Positions 27,320 through 36,791 are shown, counted from the first letter of the stretch. The stretch: DNA of 64,000 nucleotides from Bradyrhizobium diversitatis (GCF_016031635.1 NZ_JACEGD010000002.1:124001-188000); one strand, 5' to 3'. A program made the numbers and translations. Notes: generated by a model not told the origin, from the sequence alone.

Positions 27320-28471
27320 CTACTTCACCAGCATGTACTTGCCGTCCTTCACCGTGAGCAGGATGCGCGAGCGCTCGTCGAGGCCGTAGCGGTCCTTTTC
27401 GGTGAAGTTGTAGACGCCCTGGCTCGCCGCCAGCTCTTTCTCCGTCAGCAGCGCCTGGCGAATGGCTTCGCGGAATTCCGGCGTGCCGGGTTTTGCGGTT
27501 TTCAGCGCCGTCGGGATCACGCGCTTGAGGATTTCGAACGCGTCGTAGGAATGGCCGGCGAACTGGCTGCGGCTGTTCGGACCGTACTTGGCTTCATAGG
27601 CCGAGTTCAGCGCGAGGCCCGGCTTCTTGGTCAGCGCGGTGTCCGGCTGGTCCTCGGGGTCCATCACAGGGCCCGAGGCCATCAGCACGCCTTCCGCCGC
27701 TTTGCCGGCGATGCGGATGAAGTCCATGCTGGCAGCGCCGTGGGTCTGGTAGATCAGGCCCTTGTAGCCGCGTTCGCGCAGCTCGGTCTGCGGCAGCGCG
27801 GCTGCAGTACCGGAAGCGCCGACCAGGATCGCGTCCGGATTGGCGGCGACCAGCTTCAGCACCTGTCCGGTCACCGAGGTGTCGGGACGGGCAAAGCGCT
27901 CCTCGTCGACGATGGTCATGCCCATCGGCACGGCCTGGGCCTTGAGGTCGTTGAACCAGAGGTCGCCGTAGGAATCGGAATAGCCGATATAGCCGAGCGT
28001 CTTCACGCCCTTGGACTTCATGTGATCGTACAGCACCTTGCCCACGATCGGAATCGGCTGCGGCATCGCGACCGACCACTTCATGCGCTCGGGCGTGATC
28101 GGGAACGGCGCGAGGCCGAAATGCGGGATGCCGGCCTCGTTGGCGACGTTGGAGACCGCGATGGTCGGCGGCGTCAGGGCCGAGCCCATGATGATGTCGG
28201 CCTTGGATTCGGTCACGAAGCGCCGGGCGTTGGTGGTCGCGGTGGTGGGATCGCCGCCGTCGTCGAGCACGATCACCTTCAACGGCACGCCACCGATCTC
28301 CTTCGGCACGAACTCCAGGGCATTGCGCTCGGGAATGCCGAGGGCTGCGCCCGGGCCGGTCGTGGTCGTGGTGATGCCGATGGTGATTTCGCTGGTCTGG
28401 GCCAGCGCAGGCAATGCCGGCAGCGCCAGCGCGGCCGCGGTGATGGCGGCGGTCAAATAAAAACGTTTCAT
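27320..28471 (-). CDS. Leucine-type ABC transporter substrate-binding protein
   Basis: The 383-residue product has a signal peptide (about 1-24, ending ALPALAQ) and the Peripla_BP_6 fold start EITIGITTTTTGPGAALG. A GGGAGGA ribosome site precedes the ATG. It is the last gene of a reverse-strand run that begins with a crotonase gene at 32691 and includes a CoA ligase, a dehydrogenase and a thioesterase. Such receptors in aromatic gene clusters often bind aromatic acids. No permease gene is adjacent; the LivHMGF operon at 40.7-44.3 kb lacks a receptor and could be its partner. Confidence 0.9.
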   Translation of the reverse strand: MKRFYLTAAITAAALALPALPALAQTSEITIGITTTTTGPGAALGIPERNALEFVPKEIGGVPLKVIVLDDGGDPTTATTNARRFVTESKADIIMGSALTPPTIAVSNVANEAGIPHFGLAPFPITPERMKWSVAMPQPIPIVGKVLYDHMKSKGVKTLGYIGYSDSYGDLWFNDLKAQAVPMGMTIVDEERFARPDTSVTGQVLKLVAANPDAILVGASGTAAALPQTELRERGYKGLIYQTHGAASMDFIRIAGKAAEGVLMASGPVMDPEDQPDTALTKKPGLALNSAYEAKYGPNSRSQFAGHSYDAFEILKRVIPTALKTAKPGTPEFREAIRQALLTEKELAASQGVYNFTEKDRYGLDERSRILLTVKDGKYMLVK

Positions 28472-28562
28472 CTATTCCTCCCTTGACGTGTTTCTTTGAA
28501 AGCAGAAATCGGGGGGTAATTCAGCCCCCTCTTTTGGCGATGCGGCGATTTAGCTCCGGACT

Positions 28563-28982
28563 CTAGCTCTCCGTGAATTTGGCTACCATTTCCGCCGGAA
28601 ACGGTGCCGATTTCAGCTTGTCGGGGTTAACGGGGTCGCGGCCGACAAGGACGCGGGTCTCGAACCCCTCGATCGCCAGCGCCTCGCCCTTGTAGACGTT
28701 GTGCTTCACCTCGAAGCTCGAGCGCTTGATGCTCTCGATTTTGGTCTCAATCGTGATCCAGTCGCCATAGGTCGAGGGGATGTAGAACTTGGCCCGCGTG
28801 TCGACCATGGGAATACCCACCAGGCCATATTTCCGGACCAGGTCCTGCTTGGAGAAGCCGGCGACCTCGAACAGGGTCGAGGTCGAATCGTCGAACATAG
28901 CGAAATAGCGCGGGTAATAGACGATGTTGGCGGGGTCGCAGTCGCCCCACTGGATCTGGACCTCGCGCCGGTTCACGAACAT
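28563..28982 (-). CDS. Acyl-CoA thioesterase, 4-hydroxybenzoyl-CoA thioesterase-like hotdog fold
   Basis: The 139-residue product has the hotdog-fold motif IQWGDCDPANIVYYPRYFAMFD, in which the aspartate D17 in DPANIVYYP matches the catalytic position of 4-hydroxybenzoyl-CoA thioesterases. It hydrolyses acyl- or aroyl-CoA esters. It starts ten bases after the dehydrogenase gene and is followed by the binding-protein gene. In this cluster it could release 4-hydroxybenzoate, the substrate of PobA encoded 8 kb away, from its CoA ester. This link is inference. Confidence 0.88.
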   Translation of the reverse strand: MFVNRREVQIQWGDCDPANIVYYPRYFAMFDDSTSTLFEVAGFSKQDLVRKYGLVGIPMVDTRAKFYIPSTYGDWITIETKIESIKRSSFEVKHNVYKGEALAIEGFETRVLVGRDPVNPDKLKSAPFPAEMVAKFTES

Positions 28983-28992
28983 GCGTGGCGCC

Positions 28993-29754
28993 TTACTTCG
29001 GCGCCATGCGCAGCGAGCCGTCGAGGCGCACCACTTCGCCGTTCAGGTACGCATTCTCGACCATGTGCAGCGCGAGCGCGGCGAACTCGTCGGCATTGCC
29101 GAGCCGGCGCGGGAAGGGGATCGCGGCGGCGAGCGAATCCTGGGCTTCCTGCGGCAGGTTGGCGAGCAGCGGCGTGAGGAACAGGCCGGGCGCGATCGTC
29201 AGCACGCGGACGCCGAACTGCGCGAGCTCGCGCGCGATCGGCAGCGTCATGCCGACGATGCCGCCCTTGGATGCCGAATAGGCCGACTGGCCGATCTGGC
29301 CGTCATAGGCGGCGACCGAGGCGGTGTTGATGATGACGCCGCGCTCGCCGGTCGCCTGCGGCTCGAGCCTGGACATCTCGGTCGCGGCAAGGCGCAGCAT
29401 GTTGAAGGTGCCGATCAGGTTGACCTTGATCACCTTGTCGAAATCGGCGAGCGCCATCGGGCCGTCGCGGCCGACCACGCGCTTGGCAACGCCGATGCCG
29501 GCGCAATTGACCAGCACGCGGGCCGGGCCGTGGGCCTTCGCCGCTTGCGCGATCGCGGCTTCGGCAGAGGCGGCATCGGAGACGTCGCAGGTCACGGCGA
29601 CGCCCTTGATCTCGGCGGCGACGGTTTCCGCGAGCTTGGCATTGAGATCGAACACCGCGACCTTGGCGCCCTGCGCCGCCAGTTTTCGCGCGGTGGCAGC
29701 GCCAAGCCCCGATGCACCGCCGGTCACGATGGCTGCCTGATCCTTCAACAACAT
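28993..29754 (-). CDS. Short-chain dehydrogenase, 3-hydroxyacyl-CoA dehydrogenase type 2-like
   Basis: The ATG at 29754 follows AAGGAGA and gives 253 residues. The Rossmann motif TGGASGLG (11-18), NCAG (83-86) and the catalytic S146, Y159 and K163 (YSASK) are all present. Overall similarity is to HSD10-type enzymes that oxidise 3-hydroxyacyl-CoA with NAD+. Its neighbours (CoA ligase, crotonase, thioesterase) fit a beta-oxidation-like route for side-chain shortening of an aromatic acid. No thiolase gene is present in the window. Confidence 0.9.
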   Translation of the reverse strand: MLLKDQAAIVTGGASGLGAATARKLAAQGAKVAVFDLNAKLAETVAAEIKGVAVTCDVSDAASAEAAIAQAAKAHGPARVLVNCAGIGVAKRVVGRDGPMALADFDKVIKVNLIGTFNMLRLAATEMSRLEPQATGERGVIINTASVAAYDGQIGQSAYSASKGGIVGMTLPIARELAQFGVRVLTIAPGLFLTPLLANLPQEAQDSLAAAIPFPRRLGNADEFAALALHMVENAYLNGEVVRLDGSLRMAPK

Positions 29755-29810
29755 GGCGTTCTCCTTCGATTCTAGTTCAGACGCGATCGTATCCAAGCGC
29801 TCGATGCGCT

Positions 29811-29951
29811 CCCTCGCCCCGCTTGCGGGGAGAGGGTTGGGGTGAGGGGGGCTCTCCGCGGAGACGGCGAGAGTGGGACTCGCGGAGAGTCCCCCTCACC
29901 CGAATTTGCGCGTTGCGCAAATTCGACCTCTCCCCGCAAGCGGGGCGAGGT
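29811..29951. repeat. Dispersed palindromic repeat, family B
   Basis: An element of about 140 bases whose ends are complementary (CCTCGCCCCGCTTGCGGGGA at the left, CCCGCAAGCGGGGCGAGG at the right), with further inverted pairs inside. Related copies lie at 33441-33586 and 35500-35635. Confidence 0.85.
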
Positions 29952-29987
29952 GAAGGAGCAGCCGATCGGTTCATTCCGATTGTCATG

Positions 29988-31871
29988 TCATCCGACCGAT
30001 ATCACACGGTTCGATGGATTGGCAGCGTAGAGCTCCTCGATCAGCTCTCCGCGATGCTCCAGCACCGCGCGCTGGTTGATCGAGCCCTTGTCGGTGACCT
30101 CGCCCTTGTCGATCGACAACGGCGTGTCCATCAGGATCGCGCGCGTGATCCGTGTCGAGGAGCCGGTGGCCTGGCTGAGGAAACGGGTCAGGCGCTCGCG
30201 AAACGCCTCGCGTACCAGGCGGTCGCGCGTGGCGACGACGAGATCGTCGGTCGGCAGCGTCGGGTTGATCAGCCGGCAGCCGTCGAGATCGAGCACGACC
30301 AGTGCGGAAATCTCGTCGCGGTTGATGCCGGCGATGACGACGTCGCGCACCAGCGGCGCGCAGGCCGCAACGAAGCGCGCCCGCAGCGGGCCGACGCTGA
30401 CCCAGGTGCCGCTGGCGAGCTTGAAGTCTTCGCCGATGCGCCCGTCGAAGTCGAAGCCGGCGTTGAGATCATCAGGATCGGCCGGCTTGAGTGCATCGCC
30501 GAGCTTGTAGAAGCCTTCCTCGTCGAACGATTTCGCCGTGATGTCGGGCTGGCGCCAGTAGCCGGGCATCACGTTCGGCCCCTTGCAGCGGACCTCCAGC
30601 TTGCCGTTGTTCGGCACCAGCTTGGCGTCGTTGCCCGAGACCGGCAGGCCGACATGGCCGGAGCGGCTGGTGCGCGGATTGACCGACATGAAGAACGGCG
30701 CGGTCTCGGTCGCGCCGAGGCCCGTCAGCATCGGCACGCGGTAACCCTTTTCCTTCACCGCGAGCTCGTCGAGGCTGTCCCAGACGAAGGGCGACAGCGC
30801 CGCGCCTGAGAAGAACATCGCGTGCAGTCGGTCGAAGAACTTTGCGCGCAGGCCCTGGTCGTCGCGCAAATACGGCAGCAGCGATTCGTAGCCCTTGGGC
30901 ACGTTGAAATAGACCGTGGGCGAAATCTCCTGGAGATTGCGCACGGTCTCCTCGATGCCGCCGGGCATCGGCTTGCCGGCGTCCAGATACATCGAGCCGC
31001 CATTGTAGAGCGTCAGTCCGATATTGTGGTTGCCGCCGAAGGTGTGGTTCCAGGGCAGCCAGTCGATGATGACCGGCGGCTCGTCCTTGAGGAAGGCGAG
31101 CGTCTCGCGCAGCATCACCTGGTTGGCGCAGATCATGCGCTGGGTGTTGATGACGGCCTTGGGGTTGCCGGTCGAGCCCGAGGTCAGCAGGAATTTTGCG
31201 ATCGTGTCGGGGCCGATCCGGCCGTGGACGTCGTCGAGATCGCCGCGGAGCGGCGTTGCCATGAGGTCGGCGAGCAGGGTGACGTCGCGGCCCGGCACGT
31301 GGCCATAGGACGCGGCGATCTCGGTGCCGAGTGAGACATTGGCGGTGAGTGCGTCGGCGAACTTGTCGGCATCCTCGGCGAAGACGAGGCCGGGCGTCAG
31401 CAGCTTCATCAGGTAAGACAGCTTGCCGTAATCCTTCGACACCAGCGAATAGGCCGGCGACACCGGACAGAACGGAACGCCCGCATGGAACGCGCCGAAG
31501 GCGAGCAGGGCATGGTCGATCGAATTGCCGGAGAGGATGACGACCGGGCGCTCTGCGGACAATCCGCGCGCAATCAGGCTCGAGGCGATGTGCCGGCTCG
31601 CGGTGAGCAGCTCGGCATAGGTGATCTTGCGCCAGGAGCGGCCGCCTTCGCGCTCGGCCATGAAGACGCGGTCCGGCGTCGTCGTCGCCCAGTGATGCAG
31701 GCGATCGGTGATGCGGACGGGATAGTCGCCGAGCGGCTGCTTCGGCCTGAGGTAGATCGTGCCATCGTCGCGGCGCTCGACGTTGACGGCGGGATCGCCG
31801 AACGAGATCGGCCGCAGCGGGAAAGTGCTCGCGCCGCGCTCCGTGCTGGAAGAGGACGGCTGTGCGCTCAT
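29988..31871 (-). CDS. Feruloyl-CoA synthase-like AMP-binding CoA ligase
   Basis: The 627-residue product is longer than usual acyl-CoA ligases and fits feruloyl-CoA synthases. It has FLLTSGSTGNPKAVINTQRM (ATP loop), LTGLGATETAP, FDEEGFYKLGDAL and GRIGEDFKLASGTWV; the C-terminal lysine motif is DKGEVTDKGSINQ. It would activate an aromatic acid such as ferulate, p-coumarate or a related compound to its CoA ester. It starts ten bases after the crotonase gene stops. The substrate is inferred from the family and from PobA and TRAP genes nearby. Confidence 0.87.
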   Translation of the reverse strand: MSAQPSSSSTERGASTFPLRPISFGDPAVNVERRDDGTIYLRPKQPLGDYPVRITDRLHHWATTTPDRVFMAEREGGRSWRKITYAELLTASRHIASSLIARGLSAERPVVILSGNSIDHALLAFGAFHAGVPFCPVSPAYSLVSKDYGKLSYLMKLLTPGLVFAEDADKFADALTANVSLGTEIAASYGHVPGRDVTLLADLMATPLRGDLDDVHGRIGPDTIAKFLLTSGSTGNPKAVINTQRMICANQVMLRETLAFLKDEPPVIIDWLPWNHTFGGNHNIGLTLYNGGSMYLDAGKPMPGGIEETVRNLQEISPTVYFNVPKGYESLLPYLRDDQGLRAKFFDRLHAMFFSGAALSPFVWDSLDELAVKEKGYRVPMLTGLGATETAPFFMSVNPRTSRSGHVGLPVSGNDAKLVPNNGKLEVRCKGPNVMPGYWRQPDITAKSFDEEGFYKLGDALKPADPDDLNAGFDFDGRIGEDFKLASGTWVSVGPLRARFVAACAPLVRDVVIAGINRDEISALVVLDLDGCRLINPTLPTDDLVVATRDRLVREAFRERLTRFLSQATGSSTRITRAILMDTPLSIDKGEVTDKGSINQRAVLEHRGELIEELYAANPSNRVISVG

Positions 31872-31881
31872 GACTTTGCGC

Positions 31882-32691
31882 TCATGATTTGGGCTTTACC
31901 TTCGCGGTCTTGTGTTCGAGGAACTCGCGGATCCGGCGCTTGGCCTCCTTGTCGCTCTGCGCGACGGTGGCCATCAGCGATTCCATCAACAGACCCGTCT
32001 GCGGATTGGCCTCCGCGATCATCGGCAGCGCCTGGAGCACGGCGAAATTGGTCAGCGGCGCGTTGGAGGCGATCTTGGTCGCAAGCTCCAGCGCCTTGCC
32101 GAGCCCGTTGCCGGCTTCCGTCAGATATTGCGCGAAGCCGTAGGATGCGCCCTCGGTCGCGCTATAGACGCGCCCGGTCAGCATCATGTCCATCATCCGG
32201 GCGACGCCAATCAGCCGCGGCAGCCGCACCGAGCCGCCGCCGCCGACGAAGATGCCGCGCTGCCCTTCCGGCAGCGCGAAATAGGTCGAGGGTTCGGCGA
32301 CGCGGATATGCGCCGCGCAGGCAAGTTCCAGCCCGCCGCCGATCACGGCACCCCGGAGCGCCGCGATCACGGGCACGCGGCTGTACTGGATGCGGTCGAA
32401 CACCCGGTGCCACATCTGGGAATGGAGCAGGCCGCCGGTCGCATCGTGCTCGGTCAGTTCGGAGAGGTCGAGACCTGAGGAAAAGTGGTCGCCAATGCCG
32501 TGGATCACGACCGCGCCGATGTCCTCGGGCAGGGATGCAAAACACTCGCCGATTTCCAGGATGATGCCGTCATTGAGCGCATTGCGCTTGGCCGGCCGGT
32601 TCAGACCCACGGTCAGAACCCGGTCCGCCCGCTCGATCCTCAACAGCCCGGAGGTGCCCGCGTTGGCGGTCTCGGCGTTTCCCTGTGTCAT
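31882..32691 (-). CDS. Crotonase-family enoyl-CoA hydratase
   Basis: The 269-residue product has GDHFSSGLDLSEL (oxyanion hole) and ALRGAVIGGGLELACAAHIRV, then STYFALPEGQRGIFVGGGGSVRLPRL with the glutamate of the catalytic pair. An AAGGA site precedes the ATG. It is first in the reverse-strand catabolic transcript; its promoter region holds GTTATGTTGTATAAC, a candidate MarR operator. Possible reactions are hydration of a cinnamoyl-CoA or retro-aldol release of a benzaldehyde. Confidence 0.9.
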   Translation of the reverse strand: MTQGNAETANAGTSGLLRIERADRVLTVGLNRPAKRNALNDGIILEIGECFASLPEDIGAVVIHGIGDHFSSGLDLSELTEHDATGGLLHSQMWHRVFDRIQYSRVPVIAALRGAVIGGGLELACAAHIRVAEPSTYFALPEGQRGIFVGGGGSVRLPRLIGVARMMDMMLTGRVYSATEGASYGFAQYLTEAGNGLGKALELATKIASNAPLTNFAVLQALPMIAEANPQTGLLMESLMATVAQSDKEAKRRIREFLEHKTAKVKPKS

Positions 32692-32710
32692 TTGCGTCCT
32701 TATCAGAATA

Positions 32711-32725
32711 GTTATGTTGTATAAC
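32711..32725. promoter_or_regulatory. Candidate MarR operator, crotonase promoter
   Basis: GTTATGTTGTATAAC has perfect 5-base arms with a 5-base spacer and lies 20 bases upstream of the crotonase ATG. The same arrangement recurs at 36920-36934 and 44393-44407. Confidence 0.6.
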
Positions 32726-32847
32726 GAATTCTGGGGGAGTCAAGGTGGACGATATCACCCCCGGGGCAGGGATTGGATTGCCGGGGGCCTGACCCGGCGG
32801 TCAGAGGCTTCAGGGAGTATTTGACATGCTGCTGTTGCCAAATCCTC

Positions 32848-32927
32848 CGTCATTGCGAGCGCAGCGAAGCAATCCAGAATCTTTCCGCGGAGGGACTCTG
32901 GATTGCTTCGCTGCGCTCGCAATGACG
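32848..32927. repeat. Dispersed palindromic repeat, family C
   Basis: Two perfectly complementary arms of 31 bases (32848-32878 and 32897-32927) flank an 18-base centre. The left arm begins CGTCATTGCGAGCGCAGCG. It lies between two genes of the same direction and should form a very stable hairpin in RNA. Confidence 0.9.
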
Positions 32928-32942
32928 CGGTGAGAGTCTTCC

Positions 32943-33401
32943 TCACATCACCTGGTGCACGTCGATCACCACGCGGTCCGCATGGCGCGCGGCCGAGCCG
33001 ACGAAGATGTGCTCCATCAGCCAGCGATACTTGTCGTGCCCGGTCTCGAACCGCGGCACGGTGCGGAAATAGATCAGCTTGGGATCGACCGGCTCGCCGC
33101 GCTTGAGCTTTTGCAGGAGCTCGACCGGGCCGAAGCGCATGCCCTTGTTCTCGACATAGATGACGGCGCCGTCGTCGGTCTCGAAAGCATATTTCGCCTC
33201 GAGATCGATCAGCTCGTTGGGGCGGATGGTCTGGAAATCGGCGCCGAACGGCAGCACCTTGCCCGTGATCGCGCCCGTCACCTCGCCACCGATGATCGGA
33301 ATGATGCGGCGAACGCCGATGCCGGTCTCGCCGGCGGTGACGACCTCGCCGATGCGGGCGGTGATGGTGAAGACGTATTTGGTTTCAAGGGTGGGGGCCA
33401 T
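32943..33401 (-). CDS. DUF3237 domain protein
   Basis: From the ATG at 33401 (GGAG seven bases upstream) the product is 152 residues. It has the DUF3237 pattern: a long beta-rich sequence with GVRRIIPIIGGEVTG, GADFQTIRPN, DLEAKYAFETDDGAVIYVENKG and a C-terminal YFRTVPRFETG plus YRWLMEHIFVG. Members often accompany aromatic-acid genes and TRAP transporters, but their function is unknown. It lies between the TRAP transporter genes and the crotonase gene, same direction. Confidence 0.85.
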   Translation of the reverse strand: MAPTLETKYVFTITARIGEVVTAGETGIGVRRIIPIIGGEVTGAITGKVLPFGADFQTIRPNELIDLEAKYAFETDDGAVIYVENKGMRFGPVELLQKLKRGEPVDPKLIYFRTVPRFETGHDKYRWLMEHIFVGSAARHADRVVIDVHQVM

Positions 33402-33440
33402 GGATTGCTCCAACTATCTGTCAGAAGGCGCCGATGTCTT

Positions 33441-33586
33441 CGCCTCTCCCCGCTCGCGGGGAGAGGCCGGAATACGCGCCGAAGGCGCGGATTCCGGGTG
33501 AGGGGGCTCTCCGCGAGTCTCACTCTCACCGTTCTCGCGGAGACTCCCCTCACCCCAACCCTCTCCCCGCAAGCGGGGCGAGGGGG
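33441..33586. repeat. Dispersed palindromic repeat, family B
   Basis: A copy with complementary ends (CGCCTCTCCCCGCTCGCGGG at the left, CCCGCAAGCGGGGCGAGG at the right) and an internal inverted pair (GGCGCGGATTCCGG / CCGGAATACGCGCC). It fills the space between DctM and the DUF3237 gene. Confidence 0.85.
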
Positions 33587-33615
33587 CTCACCATCGCCGC
33601 TGCCGCTGTCCAGCC

Positions 33616-34935
33616 TCAATTCGCCATCATCCGCGTCGGCAACCAGGTCGCCAGCAGCGGGAAGGCGATCAGGATCACGAGGCGCACGAGGTCGGTCGCC
33701 ACGAACGGGATCACGCCCTTGAAGATGGTGGAGAACGACACGTCCTTCACCACGCTTTTTATGACGAAGACGTTCATGCCGACCGGCGGATGGATCAGGC
33801 CGAGCTCGACCGTCATCACGATGATGATGCCGAACCAGATCGGGTCGAAGCCGAGATGCATGATCACGGGAAAGATGATCGGCACGGTCAGGATGATCAT
33901 CGCCATGGCGTCCATCAGGCAGCCGAGCACGAGATACATCACCATGATCAGCGCCAGCACGCCGTAGGGCCCGAGGCCGAGGCCGGTGAGGAATTCCGTG
34001 ACCTTCTGCGGCGTCTGCGTCACCGTGAGGAAATAGCCGAAGATCAGCGCGCCGATCAGCACGGTGAACACGGCGGCCGCGGTGCGCGTGGCCTGGAGCA
34101 GCGAGGCCAGCACCTTCTCGCGGTCGAGGCGGCCGGTCAGCACGCCGATGATGAAGGCGCCGGTGGCGCCGACGCCGCCGGCCTCGGTCGGCGTGAAGCG
34201 CGGCAGGAAGGGCAGGCCGTAGAGGCCGCCGATCACGAATATGAACAGCAGCACCGGCGCCCAGATGTCCTTCAATCCGGCGAAGCGTTCGCGCCACGGT
34301 GTCACCTTGCCCTTGGGCAGGAAGTCGGGGCGGAAATAGCCGATCAGGAAGATCGTGATCATGTACATGGTCATCGCGAGCAGGCCCGGAATGATGCCGG
34401 CGATGAAGAGCTTTCCGATGTCCTGCTCGGTGATGATGCCGTAGACCGCGAGCACGGTGGAGGGCGGCAGCATCGCGCCCAGCGTGCCGCCGGCCGCGAT
34501 CACGCCGGTGGCGAAGGATTGCGGATAGCCGAACCGGCGCATCTCGGGGTAGGCGACCGCGGAGAAGGTCGCGGCCGTCGCGACCGAGGACCCGCAGATC
34601 GCGGCAAAGCCACCGCAGGCGCCGACGGTCGCGATGCCGAGCCCGCCGCGCAAATGGCCGACAAAGCCGTTTGCGGCGCGGAACAGCTCGCGGCTCATGC
34701 CGGAATTGCTGACGAAGGAGCCCATCAGCAGGAACATCGGAATGACGCCGAAGGTATAATCGGTGACCGTTCGCATCGAGGTCTGGCCGACCAGCTTCAG
34801 CGCCGGCGTCGCGCCGACCAGATAGGAAAAGCCGGAGACGCCGACTAGGCCCATGGCCATGCCGACCGGCACGCGCAGCAGCATCAGGACGAAGAGGGAA
34901 ACGAAGCCGATAACGGCGACGGCATCGGTGCTCAT
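33616..34935 (-). CDS. dctM: TRAP transporter large permease, DctM family
   Basis: The ATG at 34935 gives 439 residues, the usual DctM size. About twelve hydrophobic segments are present, with the conserved GVIPMFLLMGSFVSNSGM, AAGGTLGAMLPPSTVLAVYG and LIHPPVGMNVFVI segments. It forms the Na+-driven transport channel with DctQ in the inner membrane, fed by DctP. It starts two bases after DctQ stops. Its long open upstream extension, to 35406, runs in another frame over DctQ and is not part of the protein. Confidence 0.93.
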   Translation of the reverse strand: MSTDAVAVIGFVSLFVLMLLRVPVGMAMGLVGVSGFSYLVGATPALKLVGQTSMRTVTDYTFGVIPMFLLMGSFVSNSGMSRELFRAANGFVGHLRGGLGIATVGACGGFAAICGSSVATAATFSAVAYPEMRRFGYPQSFATGVIAAGGTLGAMLPPSTVLAVYGIITEQDIGKLFIAGIIPGLLAMTMYMITIFLIGYFRPDFLPKGKVTPWRERFAGLKDIWAPVLLFIFVIGGLYGLPFLPRFTPTEAGGVGATGAFIIGVLTGRLDREKVLASLLQATRTAAAVFTVLIGALIFGYFLTVTQTPQKVTEFLTGLGLGPYGVLALIMVMYLVLGCLMDAMAMIILTVPIIFPVIMHLGFDPIWFGIIIVMTVELGLIHPPVGMNVFVIKSVVKDVSFSTIFKGVIPFVATDLVRLVILIAFPLLATWLPTRMMAN

Positions 34936-34937
34936 GA

Positions 34938-35447
34938 TTACTCCGTCGCCTTGATCTTGGGGTCGTGCATCTCTTCGGGATGGAAGATCAGCCGGTAGGT
35001 GCGGATCGCGATCAGCAGCACGGCGCAGACGTCGCCGATCCAGGCGACGAGAAAGAAGGGCCATGTCGGCATGTGCAGGTCGAAGGTCTGGACGTTGTCG
35101 TTGTAGGTGCCGCGCACCTTGTCGAACAGCGTCCAGGTCTGCACGGTGACGACGAACAGCAGCACCAGCGTCGCGAACACGTCGATCCAGCGCTGATAGC
35201 GCGGGCCGACATTGCCCCAGACCAGGTCCACCGTGATGTGAGTGCCGCGATAGGAGGTCGCCGCGATGCCCCAGAAAATGAGGATGCCGAGCAGCATGCG
35301 GCCGATGTCGAAACTGTCGGGGATCGAATAGTTCAGCGTGTTGCGCAGCAGCACCGACAGGAAAATGTCGAGCGCGACGATGCCGACGAAGCCGGCCGCG
35401 ATCCATTCGATCGAGTCGATCACGCGATCCATCCAGGAGCGCTTCAT
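34938..35447 (-). CDS. dctQ: TRAP transporter small permease, DctQ family
   Basis: The ATG at 35447 gives 169 residues with four hydrophobic helices and the family pattern FDIGRMLLGILIFWGIAATS and THITVDLVWG. It partners DctM in the membrane. The upstream part of the open frame overlaps the family B repeat and is not coding. DctP, DctQ and DctM are in order on one strand, with the repeat between DctP and DctQ. Confidence 0.92.
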   Translation of the reverse strand: MKRSWMDRVIDSIEWIAAGFVGIVALDIFLSVLLRNTLNYSIPDSFDIGRMLLGILIFWGIAATSYRGTHITVDLVWGNVGPRYQRWIDVFATLVLLFVVTVQTWTLFDKVRGTYNDNVQTFDLHMPTWPFFLVAWIGDVCAVLLIAIRTYRLIFHPEEMHDPKIKATE

Positions 35448-35499
35448 GGGTGTGTCCTGTGTGATGTCATTCTTGTGCTCGACCCGGCTGCAGCCCTTC

Positions 35500-35635
35500 G
35501 CCTCTCCCCGCTTGCGGGGAGAGGCCGACACGCGAAGCGTGGCGGGTGAGGGGGACTCTCCGCGAGTCCCGCTGTCTCCGTCCCCGTGGAGACTCCCCCT
35601 CACCCCGACCCTCTCCCCGCAAGCGGGGAGAGGGG
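35500..35635. repeat. Dispersed palindromic repeat, family B
   Basis: A copy of about 136 bases between the DctP and DctQ genes, with ends GCCTCTCCCCGCTTGCGGGG and CCCGCAAGCGGGGAGAGG. As RNA it would fold within the TRAP transcript and could reduce DctQM expression relative to DctP. Confidence 0.87.
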
Positions 35636-35720
35636 GACGAAGCGTCGTGCGCTGCTAACGGTACCTTGCAGGGCAACGGCGGCGAGATGCCCCTCGCCGC
35701 CGCGTTTCCTTCGACGAAGG

Positions 35721-36737
35721 CTACTCCGCCAGCGCGTTGTACTTCTTGAGCGATGCCTTCAGGTCCGCGAGCGCCGCATCGGGATCGGCGCCGGCCTTCT
35801 TGGCATTATCGCTCCAGGACTTGACCAGCGGCTCGGCGGCCTTCTTCCAGGCGGCGGTCTGCTCGGTCGTCAGCTTGTAGACCTCGTGACCGGACTCCGC
35901 CTTCACCTTGGCGATGCCGGCATCCTCGAACTTGCCCCAGTGCTCGCCGACCGCGCCCGCCATCTCGACCGTGCAATTCTTGTCGATCGCGGCCTTCTGC
36001 TTGTCGGACATGGCATTGTACTTGTCCTTGTTGATCACGAACACGAAGGTCGTGGTGTAGAGCGGCGCCTCCATGTCGTATTTGGTCACCTTGTCGATGC
36101 CGAACAGCACCAGGGAGCCCCAGGGGAAGGTGACGCCGTCGGCGACGCCGCGCTCGATGATGTCGCGCACTTCGGGTGCGGAGGACTGCACATTGGTGCC
36201 GCCGAGCGAAGTGACGAAATTCGCCATGGTGGCGTGCGCGGGGCGGATCTTCAGGCCCTTCACGTCCTCGGGGTTGACGATCTTCTTGGTCTTGGAGTGG
36301 AACGAGGAGGGCGAGTGGACGAAGGCGAGACAGTATTTGACGTCCTTCATCTCCTTCTCAGCATATTTGCGATACCAGGCGTCGAGCCCCATCGAGCCGC
36401 CCTTGGCGTCCGAGATCAGGAAGGGCAGCTCGCCTGCGCCGATGATCGGGAAGCGGCCGGGCTGATAGCCGGGATTGACATAGGTGACATCGGCGATGCC
36501 GTCGCGCGCCATGTCGTAATGGTCGAAGGCCTTGCCGAGCTGCTGGGCCGGAAACACCTTGCCGGTGATGGTCCCGCCCGAATCCTTGTTCACCGCGGCG
36601 ACCCAGTCTTCCAGCGATTTCTGCAGCGGATGCGAGGCCGGCACCCAGTGCGAGACCTTCAGGTCGATGGCTTTGTCCTGCGCAAACGCAGGCGTCATGC
36701 TTGCTGCCAGCAGCAACGCCAGACAGGCTTTCCTCAT
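35721..36737 (-). CDS. dctP: TRAP transporter solute receptor, DctP family
   Basis: The ATG at 36737 has a GGGAGAG ribosome site and gives 338 residues. A signal peptide (about 1-19, KACLALLLAASMTPAFA) leads to the DctP fold (LKVSHWVPASHPLQKSLEDW, and GLKIRPAHATMANFVTSLGG with the conserved arginine that binds the ligand carboxylate). It is divergent from pobA, so an aromatic acid such as 4-hydroxybenzoate or a hydroxycinnamate is the likely ligand. This is inferred from position. Confidence 0.93.
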   Translation of the reverse strand: MRKACLALLLAASMTPAFAQDKAIDLKVSHWVPASHPLQKSLEDWVAAVNKDSGGTITGKVFPAQQLGKAFDHYDMARDGIADVTYVNPGYQPGRFPIIGAGELPFLISDAKGGSMGLDAWYRKYAEKEMKDVKYCLAFVHSPSSFHSKTKKIVNPEDVKGLKIRPAHATMANFVTSLGGTNVQSSAPEVRDIIERGVADGVTFPWGSLVLFGIDKVTKYDMEAPLYTTTFVFVINKDKYNAMSDKQKAAIDKNCTVEMAGAVGEHWGKFEDAGIAKVKAESGHEVYKLTTEQTAAWKKAAEPLVKSWSDNAKKAGADPDAALADLKASLKKYNALAE

Positions 36738-36791
36738 CACACGTCTCTCCCTGTTGTCGACGGCGGGCTTCGATGGCCCGGTCTCTTTAAT

